Positions 7,392 through 15,015 are shown, counted from the stretch's first letter. The stretch is 43,752 nucleotides of DNA from an uncultured Clostridium sp. (GCA_946538835.1 CAMNGZ010000002.1:1-43752); one strand, 5' to 3'. Notes: a model not told the origin generated them from the sequence alone. A program made the numbers and translations.

Positions 7392-8228
7392 ATGATTTTA
7401 ACAAATTTTTGGTCTGATTTTTATACTAAATATATTGCTTATGGTGAATATCAAAGAGGATTAATAGCAGGTTTAAATACTACTTGGGGAGTATTTTCTA
7501 AATATCATTTAATTTTAATGATTTCGTTGTTATCAAGTTTTGTGCTATTTACATATTTAACAAGAAATGCCACTAGTAAAAGCTTAGAGAAGTATCAAAA
7601 AATTGTATCAATTGTTATGTTAGTGCTTGAAGTGTTTAGAACTATTTGGTTACAAGTATACAAAGATGAAATATTTTTTCAACAAGATAACATTATAAGA
7701 TATGATTATTGTAATCAAGTATGTCTTTTCTTGCCAATTTTGTGCCTACTTGGTGTAAAAGAATTATATCCATTTATGGCAGCAGTCGCATTCTGGGGTG
7801 GTGGAGCAGTAATGTTATACCCTCTAAATATTTTTAGATTCTATGGTGGATGGCATATTATGCCTATTCAATCTATGATAAGTCATGGACTTATGTTTTT
7901 GTCATCAATCAATTTGACAAGAATTCATAAGATTAGCTTGAAACATGATTTCTTTATCTCAACTATAGGCTTTTTGATGATGGCAGGATTCTCATTATTT
8001 TATAATGCAGAAAGAGGAGAAAACTTTATGGCATTTAAAGAATCTTCGGGTGTTCCAATTGTAGCTTTAATGCCAAACCCTATCAATAAAATTGCAATCA
8101 TTTCTATAGTTGTATTAGGAATATTCCTATATTTACTTGTTTCAAAACATTTCGAACAAAAATTCTTATGTACTGATTTAAAGGAGAAAAAAAGCTATGA
8201 TATACAAGAATCCGATTCTACACTTTGA
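7392..8228 (+). CDS. TP0381/YwaF-family integral membrane protein
   Basis: This 278-residue protein has about six or seven membrane segments, among them YHLILMISLLSSFVLFTYL, CLFLPILCLLGVKELYPFM, AAVAFWGGGAVMLYPLNIF, and a final IAIISIVVLGIFLYLLV. The pattern of a short N-terminal helix, CxQxCLFLP, then a Gly-rich helix followed by GGWHIMPIQSMISHG, resembles the TIGR02206/YwaF group, whose function is unknown. Its 3' end overlaps the GH43 gene by 32 bases, and the GH43 ribosome binding site (AAAGGAG) is embedded in its last codons. Such tight coupling suggests a shared role, but a transport function is speculative. Confidence 0.6.
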   Translation: MILTNFWSDFYTKYIAYGEYQRGLIAGLNTTWGVFSKYHLILMISLLSSFVLFTYLTRNATSKSLEKYQKIVSIVMLVLEVFRTIWLQVYKDEIFFQQDNIIRYDYCNQVCLFLPILCLLGVKELYPFMAAVAFWGGGAVMLYPLNIFRFYGGWHIMPIQSMISHGLMFLSSINLTRIHKISLKHDFFISTIGFLMMAGFSLFYNAERGENFMAFKESSGVPIVALMPNPINKIAIISIVVLGIFLYLLVSKHFEQKFLCTDLKEKKSYDIQESDSTL

Positions 8229-9675
8229 TTTTTCTGACCCCGATGTTATTCGTGATGGTGCTGATTTTTATATGATAGCTAGCTCATTCAATATGTTGCC
8301 AGGACTTCCTATATTACATAGTAAGAACTTGGTAGAATGGGAAATTATTAATTATGCAATTAAAAAATTAGATTCAAGATTTGATAAAGTCATTCATGGA
8401 GAAGGTGTATGGGCTCCATCAATTAGAAAACACAACGGAATTTTCTATATTGTATATCCAGATCCTGATAAAGGAATTTTTGAAATACACACAAATGACT
8501 TATATAAAGAATTTAGTGAACCTAGATGTTTAATTAGCGGGCGTGGTTATGAAGACCCATGTCCTATTTGGGTTGATGATAAGTGCTATATTACTTTCGC
8601 ATTTGTTAAATCTAGAATTGGATTTAATTCTCGTATTGCCGTTATTGAGGCTAAAAACGATTTAAGTCAAACAATTGGTGATTATAAGATTGTATATGAT
8701 GGAACTAATGATAATCCAACTATAGAAGGGCCTAAGTTTAATTTTAGAAATGGTTATTTTTATATTATGGCTCCTGCAGGTAGTGTCAAAGGTGGTTGGC
8801 AAACTTGCCTTAGAAGTAAGGAACCATTTGGACCATATGAATCAAAGATTGTATTATACCAAGGTGATACATTAGTTAATGGACCTCACCAGGGTGCATT
8901 AATTGATTTGGATGATACAAATCAAAATTACGCTTTTGTTCATTTTCAAGATAAGAGAGCTTATGGTCGAATTATTCACCTTGAGCCTGTTAAATTTGTC
9001 AATGATTGGCCAATTTGTGGAGAATCTAAAGACTATATTTTGGCTGGAACTCCAGTTAGTGAACATGAATATTTGGTTGATGTTGAATCTAACTATAAGG
9101 TAATGATTAGTGACAAATTTAAAGATAATAAATTATCGGTTATGTGGCAAAGACCAAGTAACCTAGATAATTTTTATAGTTTTAATAATAAGCTTATTTT
9201 TAATTTTAATAAGACTGAATATGCAAATAAAATAGATTTAAATCCTTATAGCATTTATACTAAAATTCCTGCACTTGAGTTTGATGTATCAACTCAATTT
9301 GATATGAAGAATATGAAAGATGGAGATCACATAGGATTTGTTGTGATGGGACAAATATATAAAGCTATTGAATTTAGTAAAAAGGGAGCTAAATATCTTG
9401 TTTCTTTAATTGATGGAAATTTTGATGAAGATAATAAGGTTATAGATTCTTTTGAAATTAATGATAGTAGTGTTATTTTAAATGCTCAATTTAGAAATAA
9501 AGATATATATAATCTTTTATATACAATCCATGTGAATGGTATTAAGGTATTCAATAAAGAGAAAGCGTATGCTGGTCGTTGGATTGGTTCAAATATAGGA
9601 TATTATTCATATACTACAAGTGATGAACCTGGTACTTGTGATATTTTATATTATCATACAAATATTATTAAATAA
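8197..9675 (+). CDS. Glycoside hydrolase family 43 (beta-xylosidase / alpha-arabinofuranosidase type)
   Basis: The N-terminal five-bladed propeller begins NPILHFDFSDPDVIRDG. D14 is the predicted general base, D120 in GYEDPCPIW the pKa-modulating Asp, and E177 in PTIEGPKF the general acid. GVWAPSIRK and NGPHQGALI are further propeller landmarks. The C-terminal ~190 residues (from SDKFKDNKLSVMWQRP) form the beta-sandwich typical of beta-xylosidase-type GH43 enzymes of ~500 residues. No signal peptide is present, so it probably cleaves imported short xylan- or arabinan-derived oligosaccharides in the cytoplasm. The start at 8197 has AAAGGAG nine bases upstream. A terminator follows. Confidence 0.9.
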   Translation: MIYKNPILHFDFSDPDVIRDGADFYMIASSFNMLPGLPILHSKNLVEWEIINYAIKKLDSRFDKVIHGEGVWAPSIRKHNGIFYIVYPDPDKGIFEIHTNDLYKEFSEPRCLISGRGYEDPCPIWVDDKCYITFAFVKSRIGFNSRIAVIEAKNDLSQTIGDYKIVYDGTNDNPTIEGPKFNFRNGYFYIMAPAGSVKGGWQTCLRSKEPFGPYESKIVLYQGDTLVNGPHQGALIDLDDTNQNYAFVHFQDKRAYGRIIHLEPVKFVNDWPICGESKDYILAGTPVSEHEYLVDVESNYKVMISDKFKDNKLSVMWQRPSNLDNFYSFNNKLIFNFNKTEYANKIDLNPYSIYTKIPALEFDVSTQFDMKNMKDGDHIGFVVMGQIYKAIEFSKKGAKYLVSLIDGNFDEDNKVIDSFEINDSSVILNAQFRNKDIYNLLYTIHVNGIKVFNKEKAYAGRWIGSNIGYYSYTTSDEPGTCDILYYHTNIIK

Positions 9676-9683
9676 ATTTGCTG

Positions 9684-9727
9684 TAGAATGTAGCTTTGTT
9701 AAAGCTTATTCTATGGTTTTTTTATTG
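9684..9727 (+). terminator. Terminator after the GH43 gene
   Basis: A long imperfect stem TAGAATgtAGCTTT/AAAGCTTATTCTA (9684-9713) with loop GTT, then a T-run. Confidence 0.75.
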
Positions 9728-9778
9728 CTTTTTCATGGCATTAGCAAACTATTTTTTAGAAAGAGTTTGTTTAATTTG

Positions 9779-9807
9779 TTGATTTTTTTTATAAAAAATG
9801 ATATAAT
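9779..9807 (+). promoter_or_regulatory. Promoter of veg
   Basis: TTGATT, 17 bases, TATAAT. It lies 48 bases upstream of the veg start codon, with GGAGG at 9844-9848. Confidence 0.75.
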
Positions 9808-9854
9808 ATATACCGTAGTAATGTGTATATTAGATCTATGGTTGGAGGTGTAGC

Positions 9855-10106
9855 ATGAAAAACGGTCCTACTTTTATATTAGATTCGGATGATCTAAAAA
9901 AGAAATTAGGGGATTTCATGGGAAAGAAAATTACGGTAGTTGAGCATAAAACTCGTAATAAGATTATTGAGAGGCAAGGAGAACTTACCTTAATCACCGA
10001 TAAATTATTTACATTCAAGGTTAAATTAGGCAGAAACAATTACGCTGAATACTCATACACATATGGTGAACTTGAGATTGGCAAGGTTGAAATAATAGAA
10101 CTTTAA
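9855..10106 (+). CDS. veg: Veg family protein
   Basis: This 83-residue protein matches the Bacillus subtilis Veg pattern of a small SH3-like beta barrel: DDLKKKLGDFMGKKITV, then RNKIIERQGELTLITDKLFTFKVKL and AEYSYTYGELEIGKVEI, which parallels GKRLTLKA, RRKTIERSG and VSYSYADILTETVEL in Veg. In B. subtilis Veg stimulates biofilm matrix gene expression by opposing the repressor SinR and is very highly expressed. That role need not hold here. It has its own strong promoter, an ideal ribosome binding site and its own terminator, in keeping with a highly expressed monocistronic gene. Confidence 0.85.
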   Translation: MKNGPTFILDSDDLKKKLGDFMGKKITVVEHKTRNKIIERQGELTLITDKLFTFKVKLGRNNYAEYSYTYGELEIGKVEIIEL

Positions 10107-10114
10107 TAACTACG

Positions 10115-10136
10115 TCCGGATTATTCCGGATTTTTC
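10115..10136 (+). terminator. Terminator after veg
   Basis: TCCGGA-TTAT-TCCGGA hairpin followed by TTTTTC. Confidence 0.85.
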
Positions 10137-10144
10137 TTTATTTA

Positions 10145-10153
10145 TGGTATAAT
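10145..10153 (+). promoter_or_regulatory. Extended -10 promoter of the uup-ylmH unit
   Basis: TGGTATAAT matches TGnTATAAT; it lies 18 bases upstream of the ATG. Confidence 0.6.
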
Positions 10154-10170
10154 GAGACAGGTGATTTTTT

Positions 10171-11907
10171 ATGATTATAGATTTTAAGGATGTATCATTC
10201 TCATACACAGACAAACCTATTTTAGATAAGGTTAATTTCACTTTAACTGATCAAGATAAAACTGGTTTGGTTGGTGTTAATGGTACAGGTAAATCAACTA
10301 TTTTAAAGTTAATAATTGGTGATGAAAAAGAAAAAGGTGGTCAAATTATCAAATCTGGTAATATGATTATTTCTTATTTATCCCAAGACCCATATATTAA
10401 AGAAGGTCAAACATTTTTAGAATATGTTATGTCTTCATCTTCAAAAGAACATCCTGTTTTAGAATATGAAGCTAATTCGGCTATTACTAAGATGAAATTG
10501 GATCCTAAACGAATTGTTTCTAATTTATCTGGTGGAGAAAAGAAGAGATTAGCTTTAGCTAAAACACTTGTCACATATTGTGATTTTTTATTGCTTGATG
10601 AGCCTACTAACCACTTAGATAATGATATGATTATTTATCTTGAAAAATATTTAGAAAGATTTAAACATGGTTTACTTATGGTAACACATGATAGATATTT
10701 TTTAGAGAAATGTTGCGACACTATGTTTGAACTTGATAATGCTAAAATATATTCTTATAAAGCTAATTATACTCGTTTCTTAGAGCTTAAAGCTTTAAGA
10801 ATTGAGAATCAAAATAAAGTTGAGTCTAAATTAAAAAAATATTTAGCCCAAGAACTTGATTGGTTACATCGTGGCGTTGAAGCTCGTCGTACTAAATCCA
10901 AATCAAGAATTGAACGTTATGAGGAATTATCAAAAACTAAATTTTCACAAACTAAATCTTTTGAATTCTCAAGTGTTAAGACTTATCTTGGTAAGAATAT
11001 TATTGAAATTAAGAATGCATCTAAAGGATATAATGGTAGAACACTATTCAGTGATTTTTCACTAGATGTTTTACGTACAGACCATATCGGTATTATTGGT
11101 GATAATGGTTGTGGTAAATCTACACTTTTTAAAACTATCATGGGACTTGAGCCATTAGATAGTGGTGAAATTAAGATTGGTGAAACATTAAATATTGGTT
11201 ATTTCAGTCAACACTTTGATGAGATGGATCCTGATATGAATGTTTTGAAATATATCGAAAAGGATTCTAATAAAATTGAAACTCTTGATGGAGAAATGAG
11301 TGCTAAAGCATTATTAAATAGATTCTTGTTTGATGATGAATTATTGTATACTCCAATTCGTAGTTTATCTGGTGGAGAAAAGAGAAGACTACAACTAGTT
11401 AAAGTTTTATCTAGAAATCCTAATGTTCTTATATTAGATGAACCTACTAACGATCTTGATATTTATACAATTGAGATTTTAGAGCAATATATTGATTCAT
11501 TCATAGGACCTGTTCTTTGTGTATCACATGATAGATATTTCCTTGATCATATAGCGGATAAGATTTTATATTTTAAAGATGGAAAGATTAATTATTACCA
11601 AGGTAGTTTTAGTGAGTTCTTAGATAATAATGTTGATTCAATCAAGAATGATGATGTGAAAGGCTCATATAAGCCTCGCCATACATCTATGCCTTCTAAG
11701 TTAAAACGTCAAATTGAAGAAACAGAGAAGAAGATGAATGAACTTGAAAAAAAGATGAATGAATTAGATATTGTCTTAAAATCCAATCCAAGTGATTATC
11801 AAATTTTAGTTGATGCTCAAAAAGAGAAAGATGAAATATCTTTAGAATATGAAGAGGTTGGTACATTGTACCTTAGCTTAATGGAAGAAAAAGAAAATTA
11901 CGATTAG
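10171..11907 (+). CDS. uup: ABC-F family ATPase, Uup-like
   Basis: Two ATPase domains in one chain without membrane segments identify a ribosome-associated ABC-F protein. Domain 1 has GVNGTGKST (residues ~35-43), LSGGEKKR (~119) and LLDEPTNHLD (~141). Domain 2 has GDNGCGKST, LSGGEKRR and LDEPTNDLD. The linker contains LDWLHRGVEARRTKSKSRIE, resembling the Uup linker (RxGxKARRTRxxGRV), and the C-terminus is a charged coiled coil (KLKRQIEETEKKMNELEKKM) like the Uup C-terminal domain. The family binds the ribosomal E site and relieves stalled or assembly-defective ribosomes; Uup is also linked to precise excision of transposons in E. coli. It is followed after 7 bases by ylmH. Confidence 0.88.
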   Translation: MIIDFKDVSFSYTDKPILDKVNFTLTDQDKTGLVGVNGTGKSTILKLIIGDEKEKGGQIIKSGNMIISYLSQDPYIKEGQTFLEYVMSSSSKEHPVLEYEANSAITKMKLDPKRIVSNLSGGEKKRLALAKTLVTYCDFLLLDEPTNHLDNDMIIYLEKYLERFKHGLLMVTHDRYFLEKCCDTMFELDNAKIYSYKANYTRFLELKALRIENQNKVESKLKKYLAQELDWLHRGVEARRTKSKSRIERYEELSKTKFSQTKSFEFSSVKTYLGKNIIEIKNASKGYNGRTLFSDFSLDVLRTDHIGIIGDNGCGKSTLFKTIMGLEPLDSGEIKIGETLNIGYFSQHFDEMDPDMNVLKYIEKDSNKIETLDGEMSAKALLNRFLFDDELLYTPIRSLSGGEKRRLQLVKVLSRNPNVLILDEPTNDLDIYTIEILEQYIDSFIGPVLCVSHDRYFLDHIADKILYFKDGKINYYQGSFSEFLDNNVDSIKNDDVKGSYKPRHTSMPSKLKRQIEETEKKMNELEKKMNELDIVLKSNPSDYQILVDAQKEKDEISLEYEEVGTLYLSLMEEKENYD

Positions 11908-11914
11908 GTGAATT

Positions 11915-12664
11915 ATGTTTTATAATCAAGATGAAGAAGCTTTAGTAAGAAAATTCAATTCATATAAGGATAATGCTAGTAGAAATTATAAAACCATTTT
12001 AACTAAGTTTTTATCTTTGCGTGAACAAGAATTATTAAGTTTTGTAATAGGTAAAGGGGATGTTTATTTATATTTTTCTTCTTTTTCTATAGAAGATGAA
12101 TATAAAAGGGCTGTGATTAGTCCTTTTGAGATTGAACCTGATTTTAAGATTAGCTTACTAAAGCTTAATTATAATAAAAAATTCATAACATTAGACCATC
12201 GTCATTTGTTAGGAAATATTATGGGTTTGCAAATTGAACGTAATATGCTTGGAAATATCTTAATTAATAAAGATAATGATATTTATATTGAGATAGCTAG
12301 TGAGATGGAAGAATTCTTAAAAGAAAATTTGCGTTCTATTGACCACACTCCTATTGAACTTATCAACGTGGATAAATTAGAAGGAGATTTCTCTCCTAAT
12401 TTAGAAATAAAGAAGCATTATTGTGCTAGTCTTAGAGTTGATTTGATTATTGCAGAATCCTTTAATTTATCAAGAAAAGAATCTTTAGATAAAATAATGG
12501 AAGGAAACCTTAAGATTAACAGTGCTGTTGAACTTAATCCTTGTAAGAATATCAAAGAAAATGATACCATTTCTTTAAGAGGAAAAGGCAGAATTAAAAT
12601 TATTTCTATTGGTGGTTTATCTAAAAGTGGAAAAACCATGGTTGAGATAGGAAAATATATGTAG
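11915..12664 (+). CDS. ylmH: YlmH-like S4-domain RNA-binding protein
   Basis: The 249-residue protein has an N-terminal ~165-residue YlmH-type domain (REQELLSFVIG, RNMLGNILI, EIASEMEEFLKENLRSI) and a C-terminal S4 RNA-binding domain starting LRVDLIIAESFNLSRKESLDKIMEGNLKIN and ending KGRIKIISIGGLSKSGKTMVEIGKY. YlmH was named from the ylm cluster near ftsZ in B. subtilis and has been implicated in rescue of stalled large ribosomal subunits, which suits its position behind an ABC-F gene. The end looks complete, but no terminator follows: the Rhs-derived fragment begins at the stop codon itself. Confidence 0.88.
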   Translation: MFYNQDEEALVRKFNSYKDNASRNYKTILTKFLSLREQELLSFVIGKGDVYLYFSSFSIEDEYKRAVISPFEIEPDFKISLLKLNYNKKFITLDHRHLLGNIMGLQIERNMLGNILINKDNDIYIEIASEMEEFLKENLRSIDHTPIELINVDKLEGDFSPNLEIKKHYCASLRVDLIIAESFNLSRKESLDKIMEGNLKINSAVELNPCKNIKENDTISLRGKGRIKIISIGGLSKSGKTMVEIGKYM

Positions 12665-12978
12665 AAAATGCTACTGGAGTAGCTAATTATTCCTCTGGTG
12701 AGATAGTTCTAACCTCTATTTTTGCTGGTGCTTTTTCAGGAGTAACTGCTGGATTTGTGGATAAGATTAAAATTCCGCATATTACAAGCGGTAGAGGATC
12801 ATTGAGTTCAATCCCCAAGCAAATTAATACTAAACTTGTTAGAAATAAAATTTCACGCATTTCAGCAAAAACATTTAGGAAAATGCTGGCATTAGAATTT
12901 TGTAATTCCTTGCCGTCAAATTTTATAAATTCATTTACTAACGGTGTAGTTTTATCTCCTGTCACAGATAGTTTTTAG
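12664..12978 (+). pseudogene. Orphan C-terminal fragment of an Rhs-type polymorphic toxin
   Basis: From the ylmH stop codon a frame runs open for ~104 codons. It begins ENATGVANYSSGEIVLTSIF and continues through a Gly/Ala-rich hydrophobic stretch (AGAFSGVTAGF) and a basic segment (TKLVRNKISRISAKTFRKML). A Gly/Ala-rich hydrophobic linker followed by a basic tail is typical of the pretoxin region of Rhs/YD-repeat toxins; the intact Rhs protein at 17051-22573 has a similarly placed linker but a different sequence. There is no start codon with a ribosome binding site and no Rhs core upstream, so I read it as a displaced toxin tip. The apparent ATG-less ORF on the opposite strand is not credible. 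The following gene fits its immunity partner. Confidence 0.55.
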
Positions 12979-12991
12979 AAAGGAATAAAAA

Positions 12992-13564
12992 ATGAAATTA
13001 AAATTTAAAGAAGTTTTTTCTGTTCAAACTGATGAAAAAAAATATACAACAACAATTTTATCTTTTGTTATAGTAATGGTATGTATTGGTGTTTTAATTG
13101 CACTTTCCAATCTTATTCCAATTTTATTATTATCAAGATTTATTATGGTTTGTCTAACAACCGTATGCTTTTACTTATTTATTGCTTTATTTAGTAAATT
13201 GATTTTTATTTCTGAAAATATTGAAAAGCAAAGTGTTAAGAATAAGTCCTATAAATTTAAATTTGATTCTATTTTTATTAATTATGAGGATTTAATTAAT
13301 TGGATATATAAATATTCTGCTCCTGAACAAATAATCATCAAATTGGATGGAGAATATCATTTTGTTGAAGTATCTTATGATACAAAAGGTAGAAGAGGAA
13401 AATACGTAAATAGAAATACATATTTCGATGATGTATTAACAAAAGTTGAAGATATTGAAAAAATAATTAAAGCAAATTCTAAAGACGGAAAAATAGAAGT
13501 TTTTGAAACATATGATCATCAAAGTCCTCAAGTACTCGTTGATGAAATAAAATCTTTAATTTAA
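12992..13564 (+). CDS. Two-TM protein of unknown function, candidate immunity protein
   Basis: This 190-residue protein has two adjacent hydrophobic segments (ILSFVIVMVCIGVLIALSNL and LLLSRFIMVCLTTVCFYLFI) and a soluble C-terminal domain of ~115 residues beginning at FKFDSIFINYEDLI, with an NWIYKYSAPEQIIIKLDGEY stretch. I do not recognise the family. AGAAAGGAAT precedes the ATG, 13 bases after the stop of the Rhs fragment. Its 3' flank resembles the 3' flank of the immunity gene at 22588 and of the decayed immunity gene at 13851, which supports an immunity role. A membrane-located immunity protein would suit a pore-forming or membrane-acting toxin, but that is inference. Confidence 0.6.
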   Translation: MKLKFKEVFSVQTDEKKYTTTILSFVIVMVCIGVLIALSNLIPILLLSRFIMVCLTTVCFYLFIALFSKLIFISENIEKQSVKNKSYKFKFDSIFINYEDLINWIYKYSAPEQIIIKLDGEYHFVEVSYDTKGRRGKYVNRNTYFDDVLTKVEDIEKIIKANSKDGKIEVFETYDHQSPQVLVDEIKSLI

Positions 13565-13570
13565 AAATAA

Positions 13571-13601
13571 CCTTACAAACTATATCAGTTAAGGTATATG
13601 A
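13571..13601 (+). repeat. Copy A of the 3' element that follows immunity genes
   Basis: Just after the stop at 13564 lies a segment ending AGTTAAGGTATATGAAG. It corresponds to AAATTAAGGTATATGGAG of copy B and AAATTTAGGCATATGGAA of copy C. In copies B and C the AAGGTATATGGA part is the left arm of a terminator. In copy A the right arm is missing and the sequence runs into a toxin fragment. Confidence 0.5.
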
Positions 13602-13610
13602 AGATTAATT

Positions 13611-13841
13611 GGTTCTGTAAATGATCTGTTGTGTAGAGAATCAAAATGGTTTGCAACAACTGGAAAAAATGCATCAAGATAGGCGTCCTGGTTTGGCCAA
13701 AATGATTATGTTGGAGTTCGAGTAGCCCAAAGTGCGCTTAAAAATGCATGTTTTAATTCTTGTTTTGATGCAATTGGTCCAGCCTACTGCATTGAAGTTA
13801 AAGCATTAAATTCAGCATTATTCGGAATGTGGTTTTTCTAG
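13611..13841 (+). pseudogene. Rhs-type toxin C-terminal fragment with in-frame stop
   Basis: Read in one frame the segment gives GSVNDLLCRESKWFATTGKN, a stop (TAG 13680-13682), then ASWFGQNDYVGVRVAQSALK and a further ~33 residues to a TAG at 13839-13841. The composition (GKNASR, WFGQND, VGVRVAQSALKNA) resembles pretoxin/toxin regions of Rhs-associated proteins. There is no start codon or ribosome binding site. The last codons contain the GGAGG of the next gene, the same stop/Shine-Dalgarno arrangement seen at the end of the intact Rhs gene. I read it as a decayed second toxin tip. Confidence 0.5.
13624..13647 (+). repeat. 24-base direct repeat, copy 1
   Basis: This 24-mer, with core CTGTTGTGTAGAGAATC, recurs identically at 14243-14266, 619 bp away. 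In both copies the same frame reads NLLCRESK or DLLCRESK, so it may be a piece of shared toxin coding sequence. Confidence 0.75.
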
Positions 13842-13850
13842 GAGGTTTCT

Positions 13851-14145
13851 ATGAACAAAAAAATATTTGTTGCTACAATAAATTGGGCTAAAACAAATGA
13901 AACAAGAAAAATTATTGGGCCTCTCAATAATCCAACATATAGTCCACAGATTTCAGATGATGGTGAATATGTTATTAATGGAAGTTCTTGGAGCGTATTT
14001 TGCTATAATTTTAAAATGATTGTTCAAAATAGAACCAAATCATTAGTTAAATATTTGAATCAAAATTCGCACCTGATAATTTGAAATATGAAGCAGTTTT
14101 TCATTGCATGAAATGGGGAAAGTAGTTGCTTCTGGGAAATTATAG
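13851..14145 (+). pseudogene. Frameshifted immunity-type gene
   Basis: A GGAGG five bases upstream and an ATG start a 77-codon frame (MNKKIFVATINWAKTNE, then PTYSPQISDDGEYVINGSSW, ending at TGA 14082-14084). Plausible continuation is found in other frames: APDNLKYEAVFH from 14069, then EMGKVVASGKL with stop at 14143-14145. A tail of the form hEmGKhVASGKl is what one expects at the end of this kind of small immunity protein, so I infer at least two frameshifts. Position directly behind a toxin fragment, and the 3' element following it, support the reading. The first 60 residues may still be translated. Confidence 0.55.
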
Positions 14146-14174
14146 ATAATTCGAAAATGGATTTTTAAGACAAT

Positions 14175-14229
14175 AACATTACATCTGTACAAATTAAGGT
14201 ATATGGAGAAATCTGTATACCTTTTTTTT
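14175..14229 (+). terminator. Copy B of the immunity-gene 3' element, with a complete terminator
   Basis: AAGGTATA (14196-14203) pairs with TATACCTT (14216-14223), loop of 12 bases, followed by a T-run. The bases before and within the left arm resemble those after the immunity genes at 13564 and 22941. Confidence 0.7.
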
Positions 14230-14340
14230 GATTATCTAAATAATCTGTTGTGTAGAGAATCAAAATTGTGTAATAATTTTTTGCCTAGTTTTTTTGTTTA
14301 CGCTTTCTTAAAAAATATAATTTTTAGATTGGATGAATAA
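14203..14340 (+). pseudogene. Short toxin-tip remnant or chance ORF containing the NLLCRESK repeat
   Basis: A 45-codon frame begins inside the terminator and reads through FDYLNNLLCRESKLCNNFLP before ending at TAA 14338-14340. Its only link to a gene is the 24-base repeat shared with the toxin fragment at 13611. From 14341 to 14507 I see nothing recognisable beyond AT-rich DNA. Confidence 0.25.
14243..14266 (+). repeat. 24-base direct repeat, copy 2
   Basis: Identical over 24 bases to 13624-13647, and preceded in both copies by a nearly identical AAAT(A/G). Downstream sequence then differs, which places a recombination or decay boundary at its right edge. Confidence 0.75.
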
Positions 14341-14507
14341 TCTGATCTTTTGTTTATTACTGTTTGTTATCTATTCAAAAATATTATTTTACTTTTTTAG
14401 AATAACATATGAAATCATTAAGACTAAAGTTAAAAAATAAGTTGAAAATGTTAATAATATGTAATATGATTGCCCAAAATTAAAAGAAAGTATTTATAAA
14501 TAAAAAA

Positions 14508-14858
14508 ATGAATATAAAGTTAAATAGTATTTTAAAACTCTATTCTGACTTGAGTGTTAACCCAAAAGAATGTTTTTGCCAGTTAAGAAAATTTTACAAT
14601 TTATCAGTTGCAGATTTTTTAGAAAAGTCAAAATTGTCCCATAAAGTATATGATAATATTATAAGCGGAAAGAAAATTTCAAAAATTTCATGCATTAAAA
14701 TGTGTCTTGGTTTTTCATTACCTGTGACAGTAATGAAGAAAGTTTTAAGAATTTTTGGATATAATTTGAATGAAAATGATTTAAATGATGCGGAAATTTT
14801 GTTAAAATATGAAAAATATTTGGCAAAGTTCCCACCTTTATGGTGGGAATCAATATAA
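14508..14858 (+). CDS. Small XRE-like helix-turn-helix protein
   Basis: This 116-residue protein has a central helix-turn-helix pattern, FCQLRKFYNLSVADFLEKSK followed by LSHKVYDNIISGKKISKISC, then IKMCLGFSLPVTVMKKVLRI and a helical tail ending LWWES. The layout (degenerate Q-x-E-F helix, NGK/SGKK-type turn, then LP-hhhhhhL-hhGY) matches small XRE-like proteins common in gut Bacillota. The ribosome binding site is poor (AAAGAAAG far upstream). It sits immediately upstream of the holin/Rhs operon and could regulate it; that is inference. Its last codons form a hairpin described separately. Confidence 0.55.
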   Translation: MNIKLNSILKLYSDLSVNPKECFCQLRKFYNLSVADFLEKSKLSHKVYDNIISGKKISKISCIKMCLGFSLPVTVMKKVLRIFGYNLNENDLNDAEILLKYEKYLAKFPPLWWESI

Positions 14859-14988
14859 AATTAAAATTAGCTTTCATTTAATTACTACAATTTAATTTTA
14901 AATGTATAAATAATATTGAATTTAATTCAATTATTAATAAAAACACATCTTAAAAGGTACCCACCATTTTGGCTTGATTCGGCGGGTA
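14829..14988 (+). promoter_or_regulatory. Two linked CCCACC hairpins: possible attenuator upstream of the holin/Rhs operon
   Basis: Hairpin 1 is TTCCCACC/GGTGGGAA (14829-14849), overlapping the end of the XRE-like gene. Hairpin 2 is TACCCACC (14958-14965)/GGCGGGTA (14981-14988) with one mismatch, followed by a T-rich tract, so it looks like a terminator. The right arm of hairpin 1 (TGGTGGG, 14841-14847) is perfectly complementary to CCCACCA in hairpin 2 (14960-14966), so an alternative fold would dissolve the terminator. Confidence 0.4.
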
Positions 14989-15000
14989 TTCTTTTTGTTT
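14958..15000 (+). terminator. Terminator preceding the holin/Rhs operon
   Basis: Stem TACCCACC/GGCGGGTA with a 15-base loop, then TTCTTTTTGTTT. Confidence 0.6.
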
Positions 15001-15009
15001 GCTTTGTTC

Positions 15010-15015
15010 TATAAT
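15010..15015 (+). promoter_or_regulatory. -10 box of the holin/Rhs operon
   Basis: TATAAT lies 27 bases upstream of the holin ATG, just after the terminator. No convincing -35 is seen, which would fit activator dependence or low basal activity. Confidence 0.45.

Noticed and set aside
12687-12965. 92-codon open frame on the minus strand
   Set aside because: The plus-strand frame reads like an Rhs linker and tail; the minus-strand frame has no ribosome binding site and no recognisable sequence.
13624-14266. CRISPR array, because of the exact repeat
   Set aside because: Only two copies, 619 bp apart, not palindromic and within coding-like sequence; no cas genes.
12992-14340. Insertion sequence or transposase remnants as cause of the gene decay
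   Set aside because: No transposase fragment, terminal inverted repeats or target duplication could be found; toxin-module exchange explains the fragments better.
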